A DNA stretch of 33,960 bases from an uncultured Bacteroidales bacterium (GTDB taxonomy: Bacteria > Bacteroidota > Bacteroidia > Bacteroidales > FEN-979). The stretch covers positions 1-33,960 of the forward strand of contig CAIVAT010000037.1 of assembly GCA_903903985.1 (NCBI GenBank), read 5' to 3'. The notes below the pieces were generated by a model, which had not been told where the DNA came from, ran no database searches, and saw only the letters and a list, made by a program, of their open reading frames with translations. Of the stretch, positions 9,145 through 17,423 are shown piece after piece. The translations under genes were made by a program, and so were the position numbers. Every line of letters begins with the position of its first letter. The stretch's first letter is position 1.

Positions 9145-12075
9145 TCATTTTGCCATAAACTCGCTGGGAGTCATGTGGTACACCTCCCGGAAGCTCTTGG
9201 TAAAGTAGGAAAGATTGTTGAACCCCACCGCATACATGACCTCGGAAACGTTCCCGAATTTTTGTTCCAGGAGTTGGGCGGCCCTTTTAATGCGGATGAT
9301 CCGGATAAAACCCGTAATCGGTTGATCTGTCAGTGCTTTTATCTTTCTGTGAAGCTGGCTCCGGCTCATGGCAATGTTCTGCAACAGGAATTCGATATCG
9401 AGTTCGCTGTTGTCGATGTTATCTTCAATCAGCTGGATCAGTCTCATGAGAAATTTCTCATCCGCGGAAGTGACGCTGATCGCTTTTGGCTCCAGGTTCA
9501 TGGAACTGGAAAAAAGCTGCCGGAGCTTCATACGCTGGCTGATCAGGTTCCTGATCCTTGCCTGCAATTCATGGGGGCTGAATGGTTTGGTGATGTAATC
9601 GTCGGCACCGGTCTCAAGGCCTTCAATCTTTTCTTGTGATCCGGAGAGTGCCGTAAGCATGATCACCGGGATGTGGCTTGTCTTTTCATCTTTTTTCACC
9701 ATCCTGCAAAAATCAATTCCATTCACCGGGTACATCATCACATCGGTGATGATCAGGTCGGGGACCTGGTTGCAGGCAAGGTCAAACCCTTCATTGCCAT
9801 TTTCAGCATCTGTGATTGTAAAGTGGTCAACAAGAACCTGCCGGATGTAGGTACGCATGTCGGCATTGTCGTCGACGACCAGTACCAGCGGAAGGGTGCT
9901 CTCACCGGTCATTTCATCAGGTGTGACCTCCTCTTGCATTACCACCTCCCTCAGCGGATCAGCAACAGAAGGAACATATTCCTTTTCCTGACTTTTCCTG
10001 TATGGTGTGGCTTCAGTTATTTCATCCCTGGAAAAAATCACGCTTTCTGCAGGCAGGAATACCGAAAAACGACTTCCGCTGCCTTCAGTGCTTTCAAGGG
10101 TGATCAATCCATGATGCAGGCTTAACAGTTCCCGGGTCAGCGCCAGGCCGATCCCAACTCCGCCAATGGTATTTCCGGGGTTATGGTTTAACTGGTAGAA
10201 CCGCTCAAAGATGACCTCCTGTTTGTTTGCCGGTATCCCGGGGCCCGTATCCTTCACGTCGATCCTGACCGCCGGGCTCATTCCGTCGCGTTCAGGGGAG
10301 GAATCACCATGCAGGTGGCCCTGTTTGGTCATTGAAACTGACAGTTCAACACTTTCTCCTGAAGGAGTATATTTGAATGCATTTGATAACAGGTTTCCAA
10401 CCACTTTTTCAAGAATATCCGCATCAAAATAAATTTCCACCGGTTCCTCAGGATAATGGCATGTGAACTGAATAACCTTTTGTTCAGCAAGCAGGATGTA
10501 TGATTCAGCGATCGACCGCAAAGGAACCAGGATGTTGCCTGAAACAAGATGGATTTTTTGGCTTCCGCTGTCAATCTTTGTGAATTCCAGCAGCTGTTCA
10601 TCCAGGAAAAGCAACCGGCTGGCATTGCGATGGATGAGTTCCAGCCAGGGTTTATCTTCCGGGGATGCATTTTCCATCAGCTTTTCCGCCGGCCCCAGCA
10701 TCAGGGTAAGGGGAGTGCGGAATTCATGCGACAGGTTGGCAAAGAAATGGGATTTCATGTCGTTGATTTCCTTCAATTTCGTGGATAACCGCCTCGAAAT
10801 CCTCGAACGGTAGTAAAAGAAAAGTGCCAGTGCCAGCAGGGCGACAAATAAACCGATCGCCAGGTTGTACCAGGCCCTGAGTGTCTGTATCTGCAACTCC
10901 TTGCTGCTTTTGTCGATCTTCAGCGCCGTGATTTCATTTTCCTTTGTAGCGACATTGTATTTTGACTGGATTTCTGAAAGCGCTTTCAGATTGTTCTCAT
11001 TTACAATGCTGTCACTGTATTGTTTGAACAATACATGATAGCGGTATGCCTCATCAAATTTTTTCAGGACGCCATACGATTCGAAAAGTACCCGTGTGGA
11101 TTCACGCAACAACTCGATATCATTGATTTTCTGGGCCATTTCCAGGCCTTCCAGGGCAAAAGAAATTGCCTGGTTGTATTTGCTCCCTTTCTGGTAATCA
11201 AAACCAAGGTTTACAATGATTCGGGCAATATCCAGGTTGCTCTTATACTCCTGCGCAAGGGCAAGCGCTTTTTCATGGTATTCAATGGCTTTGCTCACTT
11301 TTCCGAGGTTCATATAGGAAGTGCCAATGTTGTTCATGCACTTCCCGATCCCCTGCTTATCCCCCAATTTTTCTTTTATTTCAAGCGCCTGCAGTGTGTA
11401 TTCTATGGCTTTCTCATGGTCCCCCTTGTCTTCATAGATGATCCCGATGTTGATCAGGTTCGCCGAGGAGCCGAGTTTAAACCCGGTGGCTTTGTTTATC
11501 TCAAGTGATTTTTTATAGTAATTCAGGGCAGAATCCAATTGTTTTTGACTTTGATACAACGTCCCGAACCGGTTGTAAAGCAGGGCGAGATTTTTTTTCT
11601 TGCCGGTCAGTTTGTAGATATTCAAGGCTTCCAGCAGGTAGGTCAGTGCATTTTTGGGATCGTTTTTCAAGGCGTACAGGGAACCGATCTCAGCGAGGCA
11701 ATCGGCAAAATCCACGCTGTCGTTCAATTCCCTGAAGACAGGTTTTGCCTGTATCATCACTGCCAGGGCGCTGTCGTACTCCCCCCTGATCCTGAAAACG
11801 GAACTGCGGTTATAGAGTGCGTCAGAAATTCCTTTGGGATAGTTGATCTTTTTTGCCAGGCGCATGCATTGGTCATTGTAGTGAATGGCACTGTCAAGGC
11901 TGGTCCGGACAAACTTAAGAAACAATTGATTCAACGTTGCACACTTTGCTTTGTTGTCAGTTGATTTTGAAAGGGAAGTCAGTAAACTGTCAACCTGATG
12001 CCGATTCTGCCCATATGAGATCATTGGGACCAGGACAATAATGAGAATCAGATATTTCCAGGGTTTTGCTGTCAT
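9145..12075 (-). CDS. Hybrid two-component sensor kinase / response regulator with periplasmic TPRs and AraC output
   Basis: This 976-aa protein joins a full signalling pathway in one chain. In order it has a signal peptide (residues 1-22), about eight TPR units up to residue 380, and a membrane helix at about 401-422 (WYNLAIGLFVALLALALFF). A HisKA domain follows with the phosphoacceptor His at residue 450 (LSHEFRTP). The HATPase domain shows an N box near residue 563 (NLLSNAFKYTPSGE), DTGPGIP and GVGIGLAL. The receiver domain, about 729-845, has the phospho-Asp at 778 (ITDVMM) and a conserved Lys in ITKPFSP. The AraC-type HTH covers about 880-976 (SRSQLHRKIKALTDQP, then VGFNNLSYFTKSFRE). All catalytic residues are present. 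It lies upstream of, and on the same strand as, the giant beta-helix and T9SS genes. By analogy with Bacteroidota HTCS regulators it probably controls them, but here that is an inference. Confidence 0.93.
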   Translation of the reverse strand: MTAKPWKYLILIIVLVPMISYGQNRHQVDSLLTSLSKSTDNKAKCATLNQLFLKFVRTSLDSAIHYNDQCMRLAKKINYPKGISDALYNRSSVFRIRGEYDSALAVMIQAKPVFRELNDSVDFADCLAEIGSLYALKNDPKNALTYLLEALNIYKLTGKKKNLALLYNRFGTLYQSQKQLDSALNYYKKSLEINKATGFKLGSSANLINIGIIYEDKGDHEKAIEYTLQALEIKEKLGDKQGIGKCMNNIGTSYMNLGKVSKAIEYHEKALALAQEYKSNLDIARIIVNLGFDYQKGSKYNQAISFALEGLEMAQKINDIELLRESTRVLFESYGVLKKFDEAYRYHVLFKQYSDSIVNENNLKALSEIQSKYNVATKENEITALKIDKSSKELQIQTLRAWYNLAIGLFVALLALALFFYYRSRISRRLSTKLKEINDMKSHFFANLSHEFRTPLTLMLGPAEKLMENASPEDKPWLELIHRNASRLLFLDEQLLEFTKIDSGSQKIHLVSGNILVPLRSIAESYILLAEQKVIQFTCHYPEEPVEIYFDADILEKVVGNLLSNAFKYTPSGESVELSVSMTKQGHLHGDSSPERDGMSPAVRIDVKDTGPGIPANKQEVIFERFYQLNHNPGNTIGGVGIGLALTRELLSLHHGLITLESTEGSGSRFSVFLPAESVIFSRDEITEATPYRKSQEKEYVPSVADPLREVVMQEEVTPDEMTGESTLPLVLVVDDNADMRTYIRQVLVDHFTITDAENGNEGFDLACNQVPDLIITDVMMYPVNGIDFCRMVKKDEKTSHIPVIMLTALSGSQEKIEGLETGADDYITKPFSPHELQARIRNLISQRMKLRQLFSSSMNLEPKAISVTSADEKFLMRLIQLIEDNIDNSELDIEFLLQNIAMSRSQLHRKIKALTDQPITGFIRIIRIKRAAQLLEQKFGNVSEVMYAVGFNNLSYFTKSFREVYHMTPSEFMAK

Positions 12076-12217
12076 TCGTCGTTAATTGCCTGCCGCTTGC
12101 TACAAGGATCTTCATTTAAGGATGTAAATTTAAGAAAAAACTGACTTGTCGGCGAAAATCAAGGACGGCAGCATAATGCTCAAATCATCAAAGATTGGCG
12201 AATCTGAATTTCAATAA

Positions 12218-12290
12218 TCTGCTGAAATCTGCGAGCATAATCTGCGAAAATCCGCGAGAAATATCTGCGAAAATCCGCGTGAAATTTTTT
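12218..12290 (+). repeat. Degenerate TCTGCGAAAATC short repeats
   Basis: Five imperfect copies of a CTGCGAAAATC-type unit run through this stretch, for example at the TCTGCGAAAATCCGCG segments. The same unit recurs at 17350-17397 in front of the DUF2779 gene. The repeat lies inside an open frame that could extend the next gene upstream to 12195, but its low-complexity nature argues that it is intergenic. The rest of the 12076-12428 gap holds no gene that I can see. Confidence 0.6.
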
Positions 12291-12428
12291 TTTATTCAGC
12301 CTCCCGTGGCAGGTAGTTTGAGAAGTAATATTATTTGTGACAGATCTCTGATCCCAACGGGCAGGTCGTTGAAAAATTATTTCTATTTTTACACTTCATC
12401 TCAACCGCCTGTAACTGAATATCCCGCA

Positions 12429-13919
12429 ATGAAAAGGAGCACCCGGATCATTATCACTATTGTATCAGCGATCTTTTTAATATACCTGATCTTGCTGATC
12501 CCTGATTCCCCGGGCGGGGAAGCGATCCGCAAGGCAGGTGAAATACCCTTTGCCTGGAAAAAAGATGAGGTGTGGCAGGGCCTTGAAAAGAACTTCCGGG
12601 AATGCAGGAAGGCCGATGCAACCCTGCTTGAATCCCAGTTCCTGAATTTGAAAGGCAAGGCGGAACCCCTGCTCGCCAAGATCGTTCAGAACCCGTTCCC
12701 TCCTGATGACCCTGTGTTTGCAGAATTGTTGTACAATTTCTTTGAAATGGCGCCGGTGATCGCCGCCGGGCAGCAACATACAACCTGGTTCATTGACTAC
12801 TACAACTGCGTACGCAGGGGTGTCAAACTGCAATCGCAGCACTGGGATATGGATACAAAAGCGGCCCGTAATACGATTTACCAGCTGCTATATGGCATGC
12901 GGGCTGCTGTTGAGGAGGTGCTGCTGCAATCGCCCGGCATGACCTTCAACCCGGCAATGGTTGTCAAAGACGAATGCTCAGCGACACCCTCCGCCGCCAT
13001 CTTCGGGATTACCATTCACAGTGGCGACCTGCTGGTATCTCGCGGGGGAGCGGTCGCTTCCGCCCTGATCTCCCGGGGAAATGATTATCCAGGCAATTTT
13101 TCACACGTCGCCATTATTTATGTGGATGAAAAAACAAATATTCCTTACCTCGTCGAAGCCCATATTGAACGGGGCGTCGCCGTTTCTACGCTTGCAGGGT
13201 ATGTGGCCGATAAAAAATTAAGGTTCATGGTGATGAGGCCCCGGGCCGATCTTCCCCAGATCATCCGAGACCCGATGCTCCCGCACAAAGCGGCACAATA
13301 TATCTACCATGAAGCCTTAACGAGGCATATCCCGTACGATTTTAAAATGAATTTTCATGATCCCTCCGCCATGTTTTGTTCGGAGGTTGGTTCCATCGCC
13401 TACCAGCATTATGGAATTTTTCCCTGGCGGGCGATCTCCACCATTTCATCACCCGGAGTGGTGATGCTGCTGAACGGGTTCGGGGTTGAGAATTTTGTGA
13501 CCATGATGCCTTCCGACCTGGAATACGACCCGCAACTTGCCGTGGTTGCAGAATGGAGAGATCCCAATACCTTGTTCAAAGACCATATCTATAATGCAGT
13601 AATGGATGTAATGCTTGAAAATGCAGACCATGGGGAAAATATCCGCATCAATGCCTGGATGCTCCCGGTTGCCAGGGTTGTGAAGGGTTATTCGATGCTG
13701 CTCAACCTCTTTCATCAGGAAGGCCCCATCCCCGAAGGAATGAGTGCAACACAGGGATTGAAAAACAATGCTTTTAAAAGCATCCATTCCATGATCAGAC
13801 ATAAAACCGAAAAGAAAATCACCCAGTTCATTGAAAAGAATGGATATGTGCCTCCATACTGGCAATTGATCGATATGGCAAAGGAGGGATCAAGAGGGAT
13901 TTCCGGGGAAGGGGAATAG
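12429..13919 (+). CDS. YiiX/YebB-like permuted papain-fold (NlpC/P60 superfamily) cysteine hydrolase
   Basis: I start this 496-aa protein at the ATG at 12429 (MKRSTRIIITIVSAIF). The longer frame from 12195 runs through noncoding repeats and would bury this membrane anchor. Residues about 5-25 form an N-terminal transmembrane or signal-anchor segment. An alpha-helical region of about 165 residues follows, then the hydrolase domain. That domain has HSGDLLVSRGG near residue 197, the likely catalytic His at 226 (NFSHVAI) and the likely catalytic Cys at 317 (AMFCSEVG). The order His before Cys is what circularly permuted papain-like (DUF830/YiiX) enzymes show. Members are amidases or peptidases acting on cell-envelope or lipid-linked substrates; the substrate here is unknown. 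A C-terminal region of about 120 residues has no domain I recognise. It is transcribed divergently from the sensor-regulator. Confidence 0.8.
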   Translation: MKRSTRIIITIVSAIFLIYLILLIPDSPGGEAIRKAGEIPFAWKKDEVWQGLEKNFRECRKADATLLESQFLNLKGKAEPLLAKIVQNPFPPDDPVFAELLYNFFEMAPVIAAGQQHTTWFIDYYNCVRRGVKLQSQHWDMDTKAARNTIYQLLYGMRAAVEEVLLQSPGMTFNPAMVVKDECSATPSAAIFGITIHSGDLLVSRGGAVASALISRGNDYPGNFSHVAIIYVDEKTNIPYLVEAHIERGVAVSTLAGYVADKKLRFMVMRPRADLPQIIRDPMLPHKAAQYIYHEALTRHIPYDFKMNFHDPSAMFCSEVGSIAYQHYGIFPWRAISTISSPGVVMLLNGFGVENFVTMMPSDLEYDPQLAVVAEWRDPNTLFKDHIYNAVMDVMLENADHGENIRINAWMLPVARVVKGYSMLLNLFHQEGPIPEGMSATQGLKNNAFKSIHSMIRHKTEKKITQFIEKNGYVPPYWQLIDMAKEGSRGISGEGE

Positions 13920-13981
13920 GGTTAAAGCTTTTCCACCTAATTTTAATGTTTATCTGATGGCTTGTGAAAACCCTTATCAAA

Positions 13982-14072
13982 ATGCCGAAGGCATGATATT
14001 ATAATGTCACCACTTCGTGGTTTTTGATGCTTAATTAGGCCTGATTCTATAAAAATTTCAACCCTCCGGGTT
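13982..14072 (+). repeat. Cluster of three 13-nt triloop hairpins (REP-like)
   Basis: Three small perfect hairpins with 5-bp stems and 3-nt loops follow one another: 13982-13994 (ATGCC, loop GAA), 14009-14021 (ACCAC, loop TTC) and 14060-14072 (AACCC, loop TCC). Their stems differ but their architecture is the same. The motif AAAATTTCAACCCT appears on both sides of the third hairpin. They lie in the 13920-14611 gap, in which I see no convincing gene. Confidence 0.5.
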
Positions 14073-14342
14073 TAAAATTTCAACCCTTGATTCGCATTTT
14101 TTGGAATCAAGAATCCTTACTTTATTCAGTTTTCGTTTTGTATTGGATTGCTTCCATGGAGAATGTTCGTCGTTTCTCGTCCCCCCAAATTTTCCTCTTG
14201 TTCCAAAGGAGTCGCGCGAATAAACCGAATGACCGGGAGGCAAAAAACGTGAAATGGGCACCAATCACCAAAAGCCCAGGGCGATCAGCGTTATTCCCAT
14301 TTCACGATTCCTTGAAAACTTAACTAAAGTATTATTTAAAAA

Positions 14343-14441
14343 CCGATTCAAAGATGCGTGATTATTTTTGAATCGGGTGTAGGGGATTCTGCGTTTATCA
14401 GTCAGGAAATCCCTGATTTTTGTGTCATGGTTTCCCCTACA
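14343..14441. repeat. Tandem and nested inverted repeats in a gene-free spacer
   Basis: A 10-bp inverted repeat (CCGATTCAAA at 14343-14352 with its complement at 14367-14376) is followed at once by an outer 9-bp pair, TGTAGGGGA at 14378-14386 and TCCCCTACA at 14433-14441. The outer pair encloses a smaller TCAGG/CCTGA stem. This could be a structured RNA or a decayed mobile-element end. There is no U-run after the stems, so a simple terminator is unlikely. Confidence 0.35.
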
Positions 14442-14611
14442 ATTTACCAGGTCATCCAGGTCCTGAGAAAATCATGGTCACGTTCCTGAATCTGGTTGTC
14501 CCAAAGAAACCCGGGTGACCGGGTTGAACATTATTCATTGCGGTTTTCTGAAATGCAGATAGGCTGCGCTTATACACATGACCTTTGGCTGGTAATTCAA
14601 AAGATTGACCA

Positions 14612-14989
14612 ATGGATGATGAAAAAAGCGAATTAAATGTTGGTAGCGAATACCTCCGCAGCAGGGCAATGCTGTATATTGATGCAGGACCGGCCGACTT
14701 TAGCCATTCCAATTATTTCGGGCTTCCCGGGAAGTACCTTTCAGAAAAAGATGCCGGGATCCTCCGGGATGGCTGCATACAGATTTTCGGAAACCGGGGA
14801 TTTACCCAGGATGAGCCATTGGAGAACCTTGGTATCATCGGATTCTATAAGTTGATGAGAATTTTTCATTTTCATGTGATCGGGCAAGCCATCGTGGCCC
14901 AGTCCCGCGAATGCATCATTTATGCGATCACCCTGGAGCATATCCTGGATAAAAGCACACTGGTCCTGTATAACAAAATAACCGGATGA
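14612..14989 (+). CDS. Small hypothetical protein (125 aa)
   Basis: This is an open frame of 125 residues from ATG 14612 (MDDEKSELNVG) to TGA at 14987-14989. It is soluble-looking, with no signal peptide and mixed alpha/beta character; central stretches include LENLGIIGFYKLMRIFHFHVIG. I recognise no family and no catalytic motif. It is convergent with the WYL regulator, whose stop lies 22 bases away. Length and placement favour a real gene, but there is no homology argument, and antisense frames of similar length exist nearby. Confidence 0.4.
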   Translation: MDDEKSELNVGSEYLRSRAMLYIDAGPADFSHSNYFGLPGKYLSEKDAGILRDGCIQIFGNRGFTQDEPLENLGIIGFYKLMRIFHFHVIGQAIVAQSRECIIYAITLEHILDKSTLVLYNKITG

Positions 14990-15011
14990 ATGGCATAAGG
15001 CGTGCGTGCGG

Positions 15012-16010
15012 TCAATATTGCTTCAGCATATCCGCCACCATTTGCTTTACTTTTAACCTGAATGCTTCCGGCGCAACCACTTCCACATCCGGGCCCCATC
15101 CAAGGATCATGGAGATGAATTCATAATTGGCGGTAAGCCTTACCCTGATCACGATAGACTCGGGGGATTCCGAAACGGTCTCCTGGCTGGAATGGATCGG
15201 TTGGGTGAGAATGTATTTTCCTTGTTTTGCCGTGAATCTGAGGGTGATCTTCTCCGGTTTGTCGTCGGTGACGATTACCCCGATGGCATGCTGATAATAT
15301 TTCACCGGATCAAATCCGGAATCGAAAAATGGCTCTTCGGGAAGTACCTTCAGCTCCAGGATTCTTTCGAGCCCGAATGACTGGATTCGTTTGTGCGCCG
15401 CCTGCCAGCCCACAAGATACCACCGGTTTCCATACTCTTTCAGAAAATAGGGGTGAACAACATGATGATGAACCTCATTGCTGTCGAACCGATGGTGCTC
15501 GATGCTTAAGGCTTTCCTCCCAAGAATGGAATCCAGAATGACCGTCAGCCATTCACTGCCTCCGTTTACGGGAAAATTCTCAAAGCCAACCACCTGGCGG
15601 CCGGGTTCCTTTAAAAGGCTCCGCCTGATCTTCATGGCATCGAGGATCTTCTGGACGGCACCGGCAAAATCGGAAATGATCTCCATGTTCCGGTACTGGT
15701 CGAGCATGGCTGACGCAAACGTCAATGCCTCGAGGTCGTGGGCGCTGAGCGGGAAATTGTCGATGGAATAATCGGGGTCGTCATATCGATAGGCGCTTTG
15801 CGACCGATCATACAGGATAGGGGCGTAGTACCCAAGGTTGCGGTCGTAACGCATGTCATGGATATCCTGTTCAAGGGTACGCCTTGAAATTTCATGGTCA
15901 AAAGCATCAAAGCATTTATCCTCAAGTTTTTGGAGGGTTACATACCGGTAGTCGCGCAGGCACCGGTTGATGATATGGTAACGGCTAAGGGCTTCTTTAT
16001 TTTTGGGCAT
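15012..16010 (-). CDS. WYL-domain transcriptional regulator (YafY/PafC type)
   Basis: From ATG 16010 (MPKNKEALSRYHIINRCL) this is a 332-aa protein. An in-frame ATG at 16052 would add 14 residues, but family members usually begin close to the RYHIINRCL helix. Residues 1-80 form an HTH region with a conserved SRRTLEQDI segment. Residues about 155-240 form the WYL domain, recognisable by LSIEHHRFDSNEVHHHVVHP followed by KEYGNRWYLVGW. The C-terminal 90 residues form the WCX-type extension. WYL domains are thought to bind nucleic acid or nucleotide ligands and often control stress or defence genes. It is downstream of a VOC protein on the same strand, with a gap of under 80 bases, so the two probably form an operon. 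Confidence 0.88.
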   Translation of the reverse strand: MPKNKEALSRYHIINRCLRDYRYVTLQKLEDKCFDAFDHEISRRTLEQDIHDMRYDRNLGYYAPILYDRSQSAYRYDDPDYSIDNFPLSAHDLEALTFASAMLDQYRNMEIISDFAGAVQKILDAMKIRRSLLKEPGRQVVGFENFPVNGGSEWLTVILDSILGRKALSIEHHRFDSNEVHHHVVHPYFLKEYGNRWYLVGWQAAHKRIQSFGLERILELKVLPEEPFFDSGFDPVKYYQHAIGVIVTDDKPEKITLRFTAKQGKYILTQPIHSSQETVSESPESIVIRVRLTANYEFISMILGWGPDVEVVAPEAFRLKVKQMVADMLKQY

Positions 16011-16087
16011 GGGTTTGTTGTATGGATCAAAGGTAAAATAAATGATTTTCATTTCTCACCCCTTCACAGGAAAGAGGAAAAATAATT

Positions 16088-16423
16088 CTACTCTTTTGCT
16101 ACCTGGATAAATTCAACAGGTGCGCCATTGACTTCAATAAATGCAACGATGTTTCCTTCAGAGGGGCTGTTGGGTTCAATGATCACCTTCTTACCCCTGA
16201 TGGCCTCATAAATATCATCGACCTCAAAGGCGACGTGCGGGATGGTCTTTACGATCTCTGGCAAATTACAGTCCTTTTCGTATCGCATCCATTCAATGCC
16301 ATACTCATTATTATCATAACCAAAATGATAGGTTTTATAATCCTTTAAATAAACCTCTCCAGCCATCGGTTTGTCGGTTGGGATCCCGAGGTGGTGGTAC
16401 TTGAACTTTATTTTATCCTCCAT
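16088..16423 (-). CDS. VOC-superfamily (glyoxalase/bleomycin-resistance fold) protein
   Basis: This 111-aa protein has the compact beta-alpha-beta-beta-beta layout of a single VOC module pair. The N-terminal KFKYHHLGIPTDKP holds the usual first-strand His. A central segment GIEWMRYEKDC is followed by IPHVAFEVDDIYEAI, the second paired motif, and the end GAPVEFIQV gives the closing Glu-containing strand. The length fits small stand-alone VOC proteins. Metal-dependent lyase, isomerase or binding activity cannot be chosen from sequence. It has its own promoter match upstream and leads into the WYL regulator gene. Confidence 0.85.
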   Translation of the reverse strand: MEDKIKFKYHHLGIPTDKPMAGEVYLKDYKTYHFGYDNNEYGIEWMRYEKDCNLPEIVKTIPHVAFEVDDIYEAIRGKKVIIEPNSPSEGNIVAFIEVNGAPVEFIQVAKE

Positions 16424-16446
16424 GGCGAAATAATTTTAAAGGGGAA

Positions 16447-16477
16447 TAAAAGTAGTTCATTCAGACAATGAAACAAA
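16447..16477 (-). promoter_or_regulatory. Bacteroidota-type promoter of the VOC-WYL operon
   Basis: On the minus strand TTTG (16474-16477) is followed after 19 nt by TACTTTTA (16447-16454), which matches 7 of 8 bases counted against TAnnTTTG. The box ends about 24 bases before the VOC start codon at 16423. Confidence 0.55.
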
Positions 16478-16494
16478 AGATTGTTGATTTTAAA

Positions 16495-16524
16495 CTTTTT
16501 GCGCCTTGGCGCCGTTGCGGTGAG
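16495..16524 (+). repeat. GCG-rich short dispersed repeat remnant
   Basis: The stretch CTTTTTGCGCCTTGGCGCCG and what follows contains the perfect inverted repeat GCGCC-TT-GGCGC (16501-16512). I recall similar TTGCGCC-type strings recurring in intergenic DNA of Bacteroidota. Only one copy is present in this window, so the assignment rests on recollection of the motif. Confidence 0.3.
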
Positions 16525-16596
16525 GGGGCTGTATTTAATCCTGAAAGGGATTTGGATGCAATTTTGGTCTTCCGCGGAATGGAATAAATGTCCTTT

Positions 16597-16630
16597 GGAA
16601 AAAAACAAAGCTGCCCTTTTGGGACGGCTT
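16597..16630 (-). terminator. Rho-independent terminator of the small exported repeat protein gene
   Basis: On the minus strand a GC-containing stem (AAGC...CCC paired with GGG...GCTT, loop AAAA, small internal mismatch) is followed by TTTGTTTTTTT. It lies 30 bases beyond the stop codon at 16661. Confidence 0.55.
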
Positions 16631-16660
16631 CCATCAATCGGAACGGAATAGATATCGGGT

Positions 16661-17032
16661 CTACTCGAAATCGGCCTCGGCCAGGGCGTGAGGAGCCAGC
16701 GCAGTTAAATCAACCATCAAATCCACATCATCTGTGAAATCAGCAACTGCAGGGGCCACAAAAGCAAGGTCCATGATATTGAAATCCGTAACCGGTAAAA
16801 CGTCGCTGAAGTCGGCTTCAACCGGAACAATAGGCGCAAGAGATGCAAAATCAAAGGTTGTTGTGTTCATATCTTCAAATGTCGCCTCCGCAGGTGTGGC
16901 CGGCGCCAGGGCAGGCAGCATGAAAGTGGAACTTTCTTTTGTCATGGTGGCTGAAGTGGATTCAATGCCTGCAAAAAGAAAGGTAACCTGGAGGGTTAAA
17001 ACTGCTGTGAGGATCATTGCTGTTGCTTTCAT
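16661..17032 (-). CDS. Small exported protein with LAPxxPxEADF repeats (123 aa)
   Basis: I start at ATG 17032 (MKATAMILTAVLTLQVTFLF). A longer frame begins at 17170, but its extra 46 residues are not protein-like and precede a good signal peptide (residues 1-22). The mature part is strongly acidic and contains four imperfect repeats: LAPATPAEATFED, LAPIVPVEADFSD, LAFVAPAVADFTD and LAPHALAEADFE at the C-terminus. The first three are separated by short spacers that include a DF pair. There are no cysteines and no second membrane segment, so it is probably periplasmic or surface-exposed. I recognise no named family. It has its own -7 box and a terminator, so it is a single-gene transcript. Confidence 0.65.
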   Translation of the reverse strand: MKATAMILTAVLTLQVTFLFAGIESTSATMTKESSTFMLPALAPATPAEATFEDMNTTTFDFASLAPIVPVEADFSDVLPVTDFNIMDLAFVAPAVADFTDDVDLMVDLTALAPHALAEADFE

Positions 17033-17059
17033 GTTGCTTGTTGTTTGAAGTTGATGAAG

Positions 17060-17067
17060 CAAAATTA
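17060..17067 (-). promoter_or_regulatory. Candidate -7 box for the small repeat protein gene
   Basis: The minus strand reads TAATTTTG, a perfect TAnnTTTG match, 27 bases before the chosen ATG at 17032. It lies inside the longer alternative frame, which supports the later start. No clear -33 TTTG is visible. Confidence 0.45.
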
Positions 17068-17285
17068 ACACGGAAGCAGGGTCATGTACACATGGAATCG
17101 ACCTGTGAATGATGAAACCCGACGAATGGGGGCAACAAAACGGTGAAATATTACCCCATCGGTGAACCACTCTTTTAAAGCAATAGGGGTCGACGACCGG
17201 TTTTGCCTGTAGGTAGTCAATGTTGAAAAAAACAACTCAACCCGGTCGCAGTATGGCGCAGTCCTTGTTTATCTTTGTTTTTAAT

Positions 17286-17329
17286 TGCCTCATCCCCTGC
17301 ACCCCTTCTCCTGAAGGAGAAGGGGACGG
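17286..17329 (+). repeat. 44-bp REP-like element, copy 1 (inverted mate at 28077)
   Basis: The core at 17302-17325 is an 11-bp stem (CCCCTTCTCCT and its complement) with a 2-nt GA loop, flanked by CATCCCCTGCA on the left. The whole 44 bp is identical, in reverse orientation, to 28077-28120. The rest of the 17033-17423 gap holds the promoter above and the TCTGCG repeats below, and no gene that I can see. Confidence 0.8.
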
Positions 17330-17349
17330 GGGTTGAAGTGGTTGGGTTA

Positions 17350-17397
17350 ATTCTGCGAAAATCTGCGGGAACCATCTGCGAAAATCTGCGTGAAATT
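17350..17397 (+). repeat. TCTGCGAAAATCTGCG short repeats, second cluster
   Basis: There are two copies of TCTGCGAAAATCTGCG separated by GGAACCA. The unit is the same as at 12218-12290. In both places the cluster ends shortly before the start of a plus-strand gene, here 27 bases before the DUF2779 ATG. Confidence 0.6.
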
Positions 17398-17423
17398 AAC
17401 ACCGTTGCAAACGAACAACCATC

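Noticed and set aside
12195..12428. Upstream extension of the hydrolase gene by 78 codons
   Set aside because: The extension is read through TCTGCGAAAATC repeats that also occur in another intergenic region, and it would place a signal-anchor segment in mid-protein.
14087..14323. 78-codon plus-strand frame in the 13.9-14.6 kb spacer
   Set aside because: Its composition and residues are not protein-like, and overlapping minus-strand frames of similar length are equally poor.
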